Source: Alphaproteobacteria bacterium
GTDB lineage: Bacteria; Pseudomonadota; Alphaproteobacteria; Sphingomonadales; Sphingomonadaceae
Reading direction: 5' to 3'
Assembly: GCA_018823325.1 (NCBI GenBank)
Contig: JAHJIJ010000034.1
Location: 1-64,000, forward strand
DNA: 64,000 bases
Under the pieces are notes generated by a model. It saw only the letters and a list, made by a program, of their open reading frames with translations, did not search any database and was not told where the DNA came from. A program made the position numbers and the translations under genes. Within the stretch, counting starts at the first letter, position 1, and every line of letters starts with the position of its first letter. Shown here piece by piece: positions 55,889 through 64,000 of the stretch.

Positions 55889-56278
55889 TCAGACGCGGCG
55901 GCGCTTGCTCGGCCGCACGCCATTGTGCGGGATCGGCGTCACGTCACGAATCGAGGTGATGGTGAAGCCGACGGCCTGCAGCGCACGCAGGGCCGATTCG
56001 CGGCCCGATCCGGGGCCTTTGACTTCCACTTCGAGTGTGCGCACGCCATGTTCGGCAGCCTTGCGGCCGGCGTCCTCGGCGCAGACCTGCGCGGCGTAGG
56101 GCGTCGACTTGCGGCTGCCCTTGAAGCCCATCATGCCCGCGCTGGACCAGCTGATCGCATTGCCCTGTGCATCGGTGATGGTGATCATCGTGTTGTTGAA
56201 GCTGGCGTTCACATGCGCGACGCCTGCCGAGATATTCTTGCGCTCGCGCCTGCGAATACGCTGGGGTTCCCGTGCCAT
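55889..56278 (-). CDS. rpsK: 30S ribosomal protein S11
   Basis: The 129-residue protein starts [23 protein letters not shown] and ends [15 protein letters not shown], both standard for S11. AGGGAAAG precedes the ATG. The upstream neighbour rpsM is 893 bases away rather than adjacent. Confidence 0.98.
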   Translation of the reverse strand: MAREPQRIRRRERKNISAGVAHVNASFNNTMITITDAQGNAISWSSAGMMGFKGSRKSTPYAAQVCAEDAGRKAAEHGVRTLEVEVKGPGSGRESALRALQAVGFTITSIRDVTPIPHNGVRPSKRRRV

Positions 56279-57171
56279 CTGACTAACTTTCCCTACTCGA
56301 AACTGGTTGAACCGGTTGCCTGCGCCTGTTCACATTCACTGCGTCACATCATCCTGCCATGCTCGTCTGGCGAGCCGTCCGCGCCGGGGGCCTGTCTGCG
56401 CCACCCCTTGAGAGAGTGGACGCGGGGGCTTCCCTTTGCCGGTCCCGTTGCTGATCGCCTGCTCCTTGAGATCCTGCCCGTCCGAAGGGTTGCCCTTCTA
56501 CGAACCTGCCTCTTCAACGAGCCTGCCTCCCTGCCGAGTCTGCCCGGTCGCGAAGACTGCCCCTTTCGGATGCTGCCCTCTTGTCGAGCCAGTCTCGTCA
56601 TCGAGCCGATCCCTTTGCCGAGATGCGCCCGTTGCCGGGGAGCCTCTTTTGCGAGTCGGGCCGCCTTGCGGTGGCAATCCTCGCGGGAGATCGTCTCGTC
56701 CGGAGCCCGGCCTTGCGGTCGCGCCCCTTGCGGAGACATCCCGGCTGGTGGCGGCGCCTTGCGGTGCCCGTTCCTCTCGAAACCGTTCCTCGCAAAACCA
56801 TCCTTGCGGACCGTCTGCTCGGAACTGCCCCCTTCCGGGTTGGCGATCCCTTGCGGGACCTGGACCGGAGCGCGTGCTGCGCTGCGCGGGTGTCGGGCGA
56901 TGAATTCGGCGGTTTCGCCTGGCTCGTCGCGCCTTGCCCTGCCCGTCCCCTGGCCCTTGCGGGTCTTTGCCGGGTCTGGCGCGCCTTTTTGATGGGGCGG
57001 GCCTGCTACGGCGGGGGACGTCTGGTCCGGACTGTTCTGGCGGGTGTGCGATGCAATGATTGTGCGTGCATGCGCCCGGCGGAACAGAAGAAGCCGGATT
57101 GCTCCGGCGCCGGTCGGCTCACGCGGCGGCTGGCTGGCGCCATGCCGTCTCGCGGGCCATCCGGCCTTGCG
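56279..57171. other. 893-base repetitive spacer between rpsM and rpsK
   Basis: This stretch separates two genes that are normally adjacent. It contains about seven copies of CCTTGCGG (plus strand) between ~56,660 and 56,970 and, at ~56,443-56,600, a degenerate tandem repeat with CTGCC every 15-18 bases. Unit lengths are not multiples of three, so the repeats do not encode a periodic protein. The open frames present are Arg-rich or antisense and unconvincing. It may be a non-coding RNA leader, a repeat-expanded spacer or decayed insertion DNA. Confidence 0.6.
56443..56600. repeat. Degenerate ~17-base tandem repeat
   Basis: Read on the minus strand, successive units begin GCAG or GCAA and include CTCG or TTCG near the middle (for example GCAGGCTCGTTGAAGAG, GCAGGTTCGTAGAAGG). 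At least eight units can be aligned, 15-18 bases each. No flanking element explains them. Confidence 0.5.
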
Positions 57172-57540
57172 TTACTTCTTCTTGCCGGCGATCGGCTTGG
57201 CCTTGCCCTTGCGGGTGCGCGCATTGGTGTGCGTGCGCTGGCCGCGGACCGGAAGGCCCTTGCGATGGCGCAGGCCGCGGTAGCAGGCCAGGTCCATCAG
57301 GCGCTTGATGTTCATCGCGGTTTCGCGACGCAGATCGCCTTCGACCGTGAGGTCGGCGTCGATCGTTTCGCGAATCTGCAGCACTTCCGCGTCAGTCAGG
57401 TCCTGGACCCGGCGGCTGTGATCGATGCCGAGCTTGTCGGCGATGTCCAGGGCAGTCTTGGAACCGATGCCATGGATGTAGGTAAGCGCGACAATCACGC
57501 GCTTGTTGGTCGGGATGTTGACCCCCGCAATACGTGCCAT
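57172..57540 (-). CDS. rpsM: 30S ribosomal protein S13
   Basis: The 122-residue protein starts [15 protein letters not shown] and ends with the basic [17 protein letters not shown] tail. GGAGGATAT precedes the ATG at 57540; the open frame upstream is not part of it. Confidence 0.98.
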   Translation of the reverse strand: MARIAGVNIPTNKRVIVALTYIHGIGSKTALDIADKLGIDHSRRVQDLTDAEVLQIRETIDADLTVEGDLRRETAMNIKRLMDLACYRGLRHRKGLPVRGQRTHTNARTRKGKAKPIAGKKK

Positions 57541-57664
57541 ATATCCTCCTGCTCCACAGGGCGCTTTGGCAGGCTCCCTATCTCGTCGCGTTGAAATCCA
57601 GACGCGAAAAGCGCGGCGAGCGCTCAATCGCGCTGCCGTTAACCTATCGCCTCGGGAACGAATG

Positions 57665-57693
57665 CCGCTAGCGCGAATGCCGACGTGAGTCAA
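57665..57693 (-). promoter_or_regulatory. Candidate rpsM promoter
   Basis: On the minus strand TTGACT (57693-57688) and TAGCGG (57670-57665) are 17 bases apart, 125 bases before the rpsM ATG. This would replace the operon promoter lost through separation from adk. Confidence 0.45.
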
Positions 57694-57811
57694 CGGGGAC
57701 GCCACCCTCAAATGCGACAAGTTTTAAGAGTATCAAAACACCTTCTGGCTTCCTATGACGCCGCCTCAGCGCGATGTCGCGCGGCTGCCCCTGTTCAAGG
57801 CGCTAACCTTC

Positions 57812-59338
57812 ATGACTGACACCCCTACTCAACCTTCAGTTACGCAGCGACTTCTGAAAGGAGCGGGCTGGGTGATGGCCTCGCAGGTCATCATCAATAT
57901 CATCTCCTTTGCCTCATCCATTATTCTTGCTCGACTACTCGTGCCGGAGGATTTCGGTCTGGTCGCACTCGCGCTGGGGGTAAGCGCAATAGTGACGGCG
58001 TTTACGTCGATGCCACTGTCGCAGGCGTTGATCCGGATCGATGATATCGAAGAGGATCACTTCCATAGCGCCTTCACGCTGGGTCTAATGCGAGCGGCCC
58101 TGCTGACCCTGCTTCTTGCCGTAGCGGCTTGGCCTACAGCCATGCTCTATCAGGACAACCGCCTTGCCTCGATCATGCTGGTGCTCGCGGGGCAGGCTTT
58201 CATAGGAGGTTTTCACAGCGCTCGGTGGCCAATGATTCAGAAGAATCTGTCGTTCGGACCGGATGCCATCGTAAGTACAACAGCCCGCTTGGCGGCGGCA
58301 ATCTCATCAGTGCTCATCGCTTATCATTACCAGAGCTATTGGGCTATCGTTGTTCCAATTGTCCTCATGCAGATACTAGGCGTGGGCCTCACACAACTTT
58401 ACGCCCCCTATCGCCCCCGCCTCAGGTTCAACAAGATACCGGAAATCTGGTCATTCTCGATATGGATGACCTTCAGCTCCGTGCTGACAACCGTTAATGC
58501 GCGCGTCGACAGTCTGGTGGTCGGTGGCATCCTCGGGCAGCGGGCCGTCGGCTTTTACAGCTACGCCGACGAGAAAGCGCGAATGCCGACACGCGAACTT
58601 TCGGCGCCCTTGATCCGGCTGCTTTTTCCGGGCCTTGCGGCAGTCAAGAACGATCCGGAGCGACTGGCGACCGCTTACAAACGCACACAAGCCATGGTTT
58701 TTGCGGTATGCGTGCCCGCCGGGGCCGGTTTTGGTTTGGTCGCGGACATGTTCGTGCACATTCTGCTCGGCGAAAAATGGCTGCCGATCATCCCGATCAT
58801 GCAAGTGCTCGCCTTTGCTTTTGCGTTCGAGAACCTGGTTACGGCCACAGCGCCTTTGGCAATGGCTATGGGAGCGACTCGGGCGCTCTTCGTGCGTGAC
58901 GCAGCAACGTTCGCCTGCCGAGTCCCCGTGGTCGTCGGAGGCCTGTTGTTTTTCGGGATTCCGGGCTTGCTGGCGGCGCGCGCTTTCGCAACGATGCTAT
59001 CAGTCGCGCTGAACATGCTACTTGCGAAGAACATTGTTAGGGTCAGCATTCGCAGTCAGCTTTTCGGATGTTCCCGCACTTTTACTGCCGTTGCGAGCAT
59101 GAGCCTTTGCGTCGTACTTTTTAAGATGATCCTGCCCCCGGATACGGAAGCGAGCGTGGCAGGTTTGCTAGCGACGATCGCAGTTGGTGGCGTCGCTTAC
59201 GCAGCCAGTCACCTCGGACTCTGGTCAATTGTAGGACGTCCAAAAGGTCCCGAGACAGAACTGCTGGCGATTATTGGTGGCCTCATCCAAAAATTTGGGA
59301 TTGCGGGGAAGCTTGGAGTCAGTCTCCGAAAGCAATGA
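57812..59338 (+). CDS. Lipopolysaccharide/oligosaccharide flippase (MATE-like, WzxC type)
   Basis: The 508-residue protein has 12-14 membrane helices and the polysaccharide biosynthesis protein signature near the N-terminus (LKGAGWVMASQVIINIISFASSIILARLLVPEDFGLVALAL). Members move lipid-linked sugar units across the inner membrane. ATG at 57812 is chosen by similarity of the opening; an ATG at 57755 is possible. It lies on the opposite strand to the ribosomal genes on either side. Confidence 0.9.
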   Translation: MTDTPTQPSVTQRLLKGAGWVMASQVIINIISFASSIILARLLVPEDFGLVALALGVSAIVTAFTSMPLSQALIRIDDIEEDHFHSAFTLGLMRAALLTLLLAVAAWPTAMLYQDNRLASIMLVLAGQAFIGGFHSARWPMIQKNLSFGPDAIVSTTARLAAAISSVLIAYHYQSYWAIVVPIVLMQILGVGLTQLYAPYRPRLRFNKIPEIWSFSIWMTFSSVLTTVNARVDSLVVGGILGQRAVGFYSYADEKARMPTRELSAPLIRLLFPGLAAVKNDPERLATAYKRTQAMVFAVCVPAGAGFGLVADMFVHILLGEKWLPIIPIMQVLAFAFAFENLVTATAPLAMAMGATRALFVRDAATFACRVPVVVGGLLFFGIPGLLAARAFATMLSVALNMLLAKNIVRVSIRSQLFGCSRTFTAVASMSLCVVLFKMILPPDTEASVAGLLATIAVGGVAYAASHLGLWSIVGRPKGPETELLAIIGGLIQKFGIAGKLGVSLRKQ

Positions 59339-59358
59339 ACGTAGGCCACGCGCGTCGT

Positions 59359-60552
59359 TCAGGAACCCTCGATCCGCTTGTGGACGAGCTTCTGCAGAAA
59401 TGCTTCCAGCTTCGGCCCGGCCAGATACTCCTTGATTGCCGCGAACGCGCGTTCCGCAATCGCGCGACACGCGTCCGGACTGTTCAGCAGGTCTGCCACG
59501 GTCTGCTCGAGATCGGCGAGATCCCAACGAACCGGGACATAGGTTTCGCCAGCCCGATAAATGTCGCAGAAGGTTTCGAGGTGACCCATATCGGGCTTCA
59601 CGAGTACCGCCCCCGTGAGCACAGCCTCGAGATCGCGCCAGCATATCTCACCAAAGCCGAATGGACTGAAACAGAGCTGCGACTGCTTCAGTTCAGCCAT
59701 GAACGCTTTACGATCAACGCGGCCTTGCCATGCTACTTTGTAGTGAGCGGATAGGTCACTGACTGACTGATGCGCCTGCCGGCGCATAGCAACGTACCAG
59801 TGGGTCCGCTCACCAGCGTCGACCCTGCCGAGCGCATGCAGTTGCGCAGGAGCGATAGCGAACCGCGCATGAACATCGATCGGGCGTGGCCCTGTTGGCA
59901 CTGCGGAACTTTGCGCAAAGGCCTTAAGAAGGACGGGCGCCGTTGCAAAAGCCGGCGCAAGCGTAAGGCGTTCGACAATGTCGGGTCGGCACTCCCATGT
60001 GGGGGGATCAGACATCAGCCCAAAGGCCGCATCGTAATGTTCAGCCAGCGTGGTGTGGGCCTTGTGGGGTACACGATAATACGCGCGGTCACGCAGCAAC
60101 GACTTCTTCGTGTAGAAGTCGACATAGTCCCCAACCCGGTCGGCAAAGCGGGCATCCGTCGGCGCAAACCAGTCAAAATAACTAATGGCAGCTTGAGGAT
60201 TGGACTGCCTCAGTCGTTCAAACACATCCTCGATCTCGCCGCCCGCGAGCACGTAGGGAGATTGAACAAATATCGCCGAAGCGTCCTTGATCAGATGCTC
60301 GGCACCGAGAGCAGGATACGGCACGGCTCGAAAGGCGAAACCCTGTTGACCGAAGCGATCTGCGTAATGAAAGAACGGGTAGAATTGAGGCCATGCGATC
60401 TGATCATCGACATAAACGAGCAGAATCCGTGTTTGCGCACGTTTCGGAAAATGGCGTGCCAAGTGCGCGTGTATCAGAGGCTTGATTGGATTATAGCGCC
60501 GACGACCGTCGTCCAGCAGGCTTATGGCTCTCGCCTCAATTGGAACTGCCAT
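59359..60552 (-). CDS. Glycosyltransferase-like protein (surface polysaccharide)
   Basis: The ~397-residue protein looks like a GT-B glycosyltransferase: a C-terminal donor-binding half with SQLCFSPFGFGEICWRDLEAVLTGAVLVKPDM, resembling exostosin/GT47-like enzymes. The first half contains ILLVYVDDQIAWPQFYPFF. GGAG lies 5 bases before the ATG at 60552. It is convergent with the flippase (20 bases between stops), and both would serve exopolysaccharide or LPS assembly. The exact family is uncertain. Confidence 0.75.
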   Translation of the reverse strand: MAVPIEARAISLLDDGRRRYNPIKPLIHAHLARHFPKRAQTRILLVYVDDQIAWPQFYPFFHYADRFGQQGFAFRAVPYPALGAEHLIKDASAIFVQSPYVLAGGEIEDVFERLRQSNPQAAISYFDWFAPTDARFADRVGDYVDFYTKKSLLRDRAYYRVPHKAHTTLAEHYDAAFGLMSDPPTWECRPDIVERLTLAPAFATAPVLLKAFAQSSAVPTGPRPIDVHARFAIAPAQLHALGRVDAGERTHWYVAMRRQAHQSVSDLSAHYKVAWQGRVDRKAFMAELKQSQLCFSPFGFGEICWRDLEAVLTGAVLVKPDMGHLETFCDIYRAGETYVPVRWDLADLEQTVADLLNSPDACRAIAERAFAAIKEYLAGPKLEAFLQKLVHKRIEGS

Positions 60553-60602
60553 CACCGCTCCGCCATGTCTGCGCTATCGATATCAGCCCCTGTCCGCCTG
60601 TT

Positions 60603-61256
60603 CTAAACCTGATGTTCCAAGACCGATTCGATTGCCTCCGACACACCATCGATGTCCGCCATGCCGTCGACACGGCTCACAATACCGCGCGCCTCGTAGA
60701 TCGGCAGGATCGGCGCAGTCTTCGCACGATATTCCGCCATCCGCGTACGGACGGTTTCCTCATTGTCATCAGGACGCCGCTTGAACTCCGTTCCACCACA
60801 GCGATCGCACACGCCTTCGACGCTGGGTCGCTTGTAACGATCGTGATAGCCCTCGCCGCAACTGGCGCAGGTGAAGCGGCCAGTGATGCGATCAACCAGC
60901 GCATCCTCGTCCACTTCAAGCTCGACAACGTGATCGAGGTGGCGGCCACGCGCTGCAAGCAGCGCGTCCAGGCTCTCGGCCTGAGCTGCCGTGCGGGGAT
61001 AGCCGTCGAAAATCACGCCTGTCTCGGGCGGAAGCTGATCGAGCGCCTCGCCGATAATGCCCGACACGATCTCGTCCGAAACCAGCTCTCCGGCATCCAT
61101 CACGGCCTTGGCCTTGAGGCCGACGGGTGTGCCCGCCTTGACAGCGGCACGAAGCATGTCGCCCGTGGAGAGCTGGACCATGGCGCGCTGAACCACCAGG
61201 CGCTGCGCCTGCGTGCCCTTGCCTGCGCCGGGAGGCCCCAGCAGGATGATGTTCAT
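60603..61256 (-). CDS. adk: Adenylate kinase
   Basis: The 217-residue enzyme interconverts ATP, ADP and AMP. P-loop GPPGAGKGTQ, GYPRT and a long LID with two CxxC pairs (CASCGEGYHD, CDRCGG) that likely bind zinc. ATG at 61256 (MNIILLGPPGAGKG). It follows secY by 54 bases, as in the ancestral operon. Confidence 0.97.
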   Translation of the reverse strand: MNIILLGPPGAGKGTQAQRLVVQRAMVQLSTGDMLRAAVKAGTPVGLKAKAVMDAGELVSDEIVSGIIGEALDQLPPETGVIFDGYPRTAAQAESLDALLAARGRHLDHVVELEVDEDALVDRITGRFTCASCGEGYHDRYKRPSVEGVCDRCGGTEFKRRPDDNEETVRTRMAEYRAKTAPILPIYEARGIVSRVDGMADIDGVSEAIESVLEHQV

Positions 61257-61310
61257 TTCACTCCCCCAAGTTCCATGTTTAGGGATGCCCAAGCAAGTCT
61301 TCCGGCCGCC

Positions 61311-62678
61311 TTAGCGCATCCGGCCCTTTAGCCGCGCCTTCTTGATGAGGTCGCGATACTGGTGAGCGATGAGATGGCTCTGAATCTGGGTCACGGTGTC
61401 CACAGTAACATTGACCACGATCAGCAGGCTGGTGCCGCCAAGATAGAAGGGTATCCCTGCTCTGGCGATCGCAAACTCCGGTATCAGACAGACCAAGGCC
61501 AGATAGATGGCACCGATCACCGTGATGCGCGTGAGCACATAATCGAGATAATTCTCGGTATTCTTCCCCGGGCGAATGCCCGGAATGAAGCCCCCATTCC
61601 GCTTCAGGTTCTCCGCCGTTTCCTCGGGATTGAAGACAACGGCCGTATAGAAGAAGCAGAAGAAGATGATCCCTGCGCCGTAGAGCGCCATGTAAAATGG
61701 GGTGCCGTGCGAAAGGTACTGGTTGATTGACAGTACAAAATCACCCCACGGACCGCTCGTAGCGCCGGCCCCGGCACCGGAGAACTGCGTGATCGTAAGG
61801 GGAAGCAACAGCAGGGATGAGGCAAAGATTGGTGGAATGACACCTGCCGTATTGATCTTGAGCGGCAGATGGCTGCGATCGGCCTGCATCACGCCCTGCT
61901 TGGTCTGACGCTTGGGATACTGAATAAGCACGCGGCGCTGCGCCCGCTCGACGAAGCAGATCCCCGCAATCAGCGCCAGCCCGACGATGATGATGCCAAT
62001 GATAACAAAACCCGAGATAGAGCCAGTGCGGCCGGATTCGAAGAGATTGGCTAAGGTAACGGGCAGTTGCGCGACGATGCCGGCCATGATGATGAGGGAA
62101 ATGCCATTGCCGATCCCCCGGCTGGTAATCTGCTCGCCCAACCACATAAGGAACATGGTGCCGCCAATGAGCGAAATGACCGCGCTGACGCGGAACAGCA
62201 TGCCCGGATCGACGACGGCCTGCAGACCGGACTGTGCGCCATATGCCTCCAGGCCAACGGCGATGAAATATCCCTGGACTGCGGTGAGGCCGACCGTGCC
62301 GAAGCGTGTATACTGGTTGAGCTTCTTGCGCCCCGCCTCGCCTTCTTTCTTGATCGCCGCCAGTTTGGGCGACAGCGATGCCGCGAGCTGCACCACGATG
62401 GACGCTGTAATATAGGGCATGATGCCGAGCGCGATCAGGCTCATGCGCTCCAGACTACCGCCTGAGAACGTGTTGAAAATGTCGAGAATGCCGCCCTGCG
62501 TCTGCTGATACAGCTGAGCAAGAACTGTCGGATCCACACCGGGAAGCGGCACGAAGGAAAAGAAACGGAAGACGATGAGCGCACCCACCGTGAACCAGAT
62601 CCGCTTCTTGAGCTCTGTTGCCTGGCCGAAGTTCGCGAGGCTCAGATTAGCTGCCATTTGGTCGGCGCGTGATGCCAT
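61311..62678 (-). CDS. secY: Preprotein translocase subunit SecY
   Basis: The 455-residue, ten-helix channel subunit starts MASRADQMAANLSLANFGQATELKKR and contains the expected PGVDPTVL plug region, GIMPYITASIVVQL and NPEETAENLKRNGGFIPGIRPG. A TTG four codons upstream is an alternative start. About 200 bases separate it from rplO, more than usual. Confidence 0.97.
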   Translation of the reverse strand: MASRADQMAANLSLANFGQATELKKRIWFTVGALIVFRFFSFVPLPGVDPTVLAQLYQQTQGGILDIFNTFSGGSLERMSLIALGIMPYITASIVVQLAASLSPKLAAIKKEGEAGRKKLNQYTRFGTVGLTAVQGYFIAVGLEAYGAQSGLQAVVDPGMLFRVSAVISLIGGTMFLMWLGEQITSRGIGNGISLIIMAGIVAQLPVTLANLFESGRTGSISGFVIIGIIIVGLALIAGICFVERAQRRVLIQYPKRQTKQGVMQADRSHLPLKINTAGVIPPIFASSLLLLPLTITQFSGAGAGATSGPWGDFVLSINQYLSHGTPFYMALYGAGIIFFCFFYTAVVFNPEETAENLKRNGGFIPGIRPGKNTENYLDYVLTRITVIGAIYLALVCLIPEFAIARAGIPFYLGGTSLLIVVNVTVDTVTQIQSHLIAHQYRDLIKKARLKGRMR

Positions 62679-62880
62679 GATCGCTTGCAATCCCGAAAAC
62701 TGATGCTCGCCCAGAAATGGAAGACGAACAGTCTAACCCCTTAGACGTCTGATCGGCGCCTGTCGAACAGCGGTTGCCTTATCATGCCACAGCATATGCA
62801 AGCGAACCCGCCCGACCATATCGGCGGGAGGGGTCGGTTATGCAAGCTGCCAGTCAGGCGAACCTCCCGATCAAGGGAGA

Positions 62881-63363
62881 TTACTCGGTGTCCGCTGGCG
62901 CAGCTTTGGCAAGGATATCTACCTTGCCGCCGGACTTCTCGACCGCCGCCACAGCCGCGCTGGACGCACCGGCAACCGCGAAGCTCGCCTTGCTGGTCAA
63001 CTCACCCTTGGCGAGCAGGCGTACGCCATGCTTGCCACCGCGCGAAATGCCGGCTGCACGCAGCGCCGCCTGGTCAATGGTTGCGCCGGCATCGAGCTTG
63101 CCGGCATCGATCGCTTTCTGGACCATGCCGAGGTTCACAACGGCATAGTCCTTGCGGAAGATATTGTTGAAGCCGCGCTTCGGCAGCCGCATGTGGAGCG
63201 GCATCTGGCCGCCCTCGAAGCCGTTGATGCTGACGCCCGAACGCGCCTTGGCACCCTTCTGACCGCGTCCGGCCGTCTTACCCTTGCCGGAGCCGATACC
63301 ACGGCCCACGCGCATCCGGCCTTTACGGGAGCCGGCATTATCCTGGAGTTCGTTCAGCTTCAT
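62881..63363 (-). CDS. rplO: 50S ribosomal protein L15
   Basis: The 160-residue protein starts [30 protein letters not shown] and is a standard L15. Upstream, where rpmD and rpsE normally lie, there is instead a divergent acyltransferase gene, so this rplO must be the first gene of its transcript. Confidence 0.97.
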   Translation of the reverse strand: MKLNELQDNAGSRKGRMRVGRGIGSGKGKTAGRGQKGAKARSGVSINGFEGGQMPLHMRLPKRGFNNIFRKDYAVVNLGMVQKAIDAGKLDAGATIDQAALRAAGISRGGKHGVRLLAKGELTSKASFAVAGASSAAVAAVEKSGGKVDILAKAAPADTE

Positions 63364-63409
63364 AAGTATGCACTCGCTTTCGCTGTTGTCGCGCTGATGG
63401 AAAGGAGCG

Positions 63410-63438
63410 CCCATAGCGGCCGAGCGCCCCGTTGTCAC
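63410..63438 (-). promoter_or_regulatory. Candidate rplO promoter
   Basis: On the minus strand GTGACA (63438-63433) and TATGGG (63415-63410) are 17 bases apart, about 47 bases before the rplO ATG. The pattern resembles those before rpsM and rplQ. Confidence 0.4.
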
Positions 63439-63591
63439 CCCTAAGATTCCGACCTTGCGTCACCCGTCCTTCGCACGAAAGCAACGCCTCGACGCTCCCA
63501 GGGTGACTCGTGCCATGGTTAGAAGCGATGCCCGGATCGGGAACATTTTGCAGTTGCGAAGGTTTGTGTTTCCGGGTTGTAGGGACGCCAG

Positions 63592-64000
63592 ATGGTTAAT
63601 ACAGGCGATAAACTGCGTCCGATCGCCCTTGGCTCAATTGAAGAGCTTCGCATTATTGCGACCATTCTGCTCGTCGCATTTCATGTTATCGGCCAACCAG
63701 ATAGTGGTTTGCGTTTGAGCGAAGACCACCCCGCACGCTTCATCGTCGATCTGGGCGCTAGTTTTCGGATGCCGGCGTTCGCCTTTGTTGCGGGTTTCAT
63801 TTACTGCCTGCGCCCACCGACGCGCGGCAGCATGGTCAGCTTCCTGCGAGGCAAGGTACGCCGGATCGCCGTGCCCGGTCTCATTGCGTCGGCACTTTTC
63901 GGTTCAGTTGCTTACCTGCTTGGAACACGTTTTGGGATTCCGCCACAGGAATTGTGGGAGTTGATCTTCTTTCCCTATGCTCATTTCTGGTTCCTCCAGG
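63592..64000 (+). CDS. Acyltransferase family 3 protein (OafA/YrhL-like), truncated by window end
   Basis: From the ATG at 63592 (AGGG a few bases upstream) the frame stays open to the window end, 136 codons. The sequence GSIEELRIIATILLVAFHVIGQ matches the first helix of acyltransferase 3 proteins with the catalytic-type His, followed by helices at FRMPAFAFVAGFIYCLR and VPGLIASALFGSVAYLLG. Such membrane enzymes O-acetylate surface sugars. It is divergent from rplO, in a region otherwise reserved for ribosomal genes. Confidence 0.85.
   Translation, partial: MVNTGDKLRPIALGSIEELRIIATILLVAFHVIGQPDSGLRLSEDHPARFIVDLGASFRMPAFAFVAGFIYCLRPPTRGSMVSFLRGKVRRIAVPGLIASALFGSVAYLLGTRFGIPPQELWELIFFPYAHFWFLQ

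Noticed and set aside
56344..56739. A 131-codon Arg/Lys-rich minus-strand frame in the rpsM-rpsK spacer
   Set aside because: It crosses the ~17-base repeats, whose units are not multiples of three, so its basic composition is a by-product of repeat sequence; no ribosome binding site.
55925..57594. Plus-strand frames covering rpsK, the spacer and rpsM
   Set aside because: They are antisense to rpsK and rpsM for much of their length and show no protein family features; only the spacer itself is reported.

Overview
The window looks like chromosomal DNA of a high-GC alphaproteobacterium, most likely a sphingomonad (Sphingomonadales). The pointers are the Rrf2-sufB-sufC-sufD-sufS-sufT-sufA order, the adk-secY-rplO and rpsM-rpsK-rpoA-rplQ blocks, a large TonB-dependent receptor beside tannase- and esterase-type genes, a lignostilbene/carotenoid-type oxygenase, and abundant short intergenic inverted repeats. 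This is inferred from gene content only; no rRNA or tRNA gene was seen.

Layout. 0-4.4 kb: a carotenoid oxygenase-family enzyme and a lipoprotein subtilase with a C-terminal barrel-like region. 4.5-11.2 kb: a complete SUF iron-sulfur operon on the minus strand led by an Rrf2 regulator, with two uncharacterised genes embedded in it. 11.3-17.5 kb: AraC and MarR regulators, pyrD, rpsT, two AI-2E-type permeases and a small NTF2-fold gene under a promoter that contains a perfect palindrome; a minus-strand small gene or structured RNA with a strong terminator lies before pyrD. 17.5-26.3 kb: a minus-strand cluster with a transglutaminase/DUF2126 protein, a circularly permuted ATP-grasp/alpha-E fusion, a second transglutaminase and three membrane-associated proteins. 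26.4-28.6 kb: a small conserved protein, an FMN reductase, an entericidin-like lipoprotein and queH.

28.7-46.3 kb is a catabolic cluster: an MFS permease, a TonB-dependent receptor, a PQQ quinohaemoprotein dehydrogenase, a Tat-type carboxylesterase, a tannase-family esterase, a third alpha/beta hydrolase, two DUF3237 paralogues, three SnoaL-like proteins, two SDRs and an IclR regulator. I infer uptake, ester cleavage and oxidation of an ester-containing, probably aromatic, compound. A shared operator-like element (CTTGC-N17-GCAAG around TGAATGA) lies before the permease operon and in the divergent esterase/SnoaL promoter, with a degenerate copy before the IclR gene, so these may form one regulon.

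46.4-49.5 kb is an AT-richer island with three TIR-type proteins and one SLOG-fold protein. One TIR protein is paired by overlapping frames with the SLOG protein, and another resembles the ThsB (DUF1863) component of Thoeris. This looks like an anti-phage or NAD-signalling system with an arrangement I do not recognise as described. It is the best candidate for a new system here.

49.5-64 kb carries the 3' part of the spc/alpha ribosomal-protein region, but broken up. The usually contiguous order rplO-secY-adk-rpsM-rpsK-rpoA-rplQ is interrupted by a flippase and a glycosyltransferase (adk/rpsM), by about 890 bases of repetitive DNA (rpsM/rpsK), and by a DUF4236 gene, an excalibur gene and an orphan terminase pair (rpoA/rplQ). 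A divergent acyltransferase sits upstream of rplO where rpmD would be expected. Several of the separated genes have their own candidate promoters.
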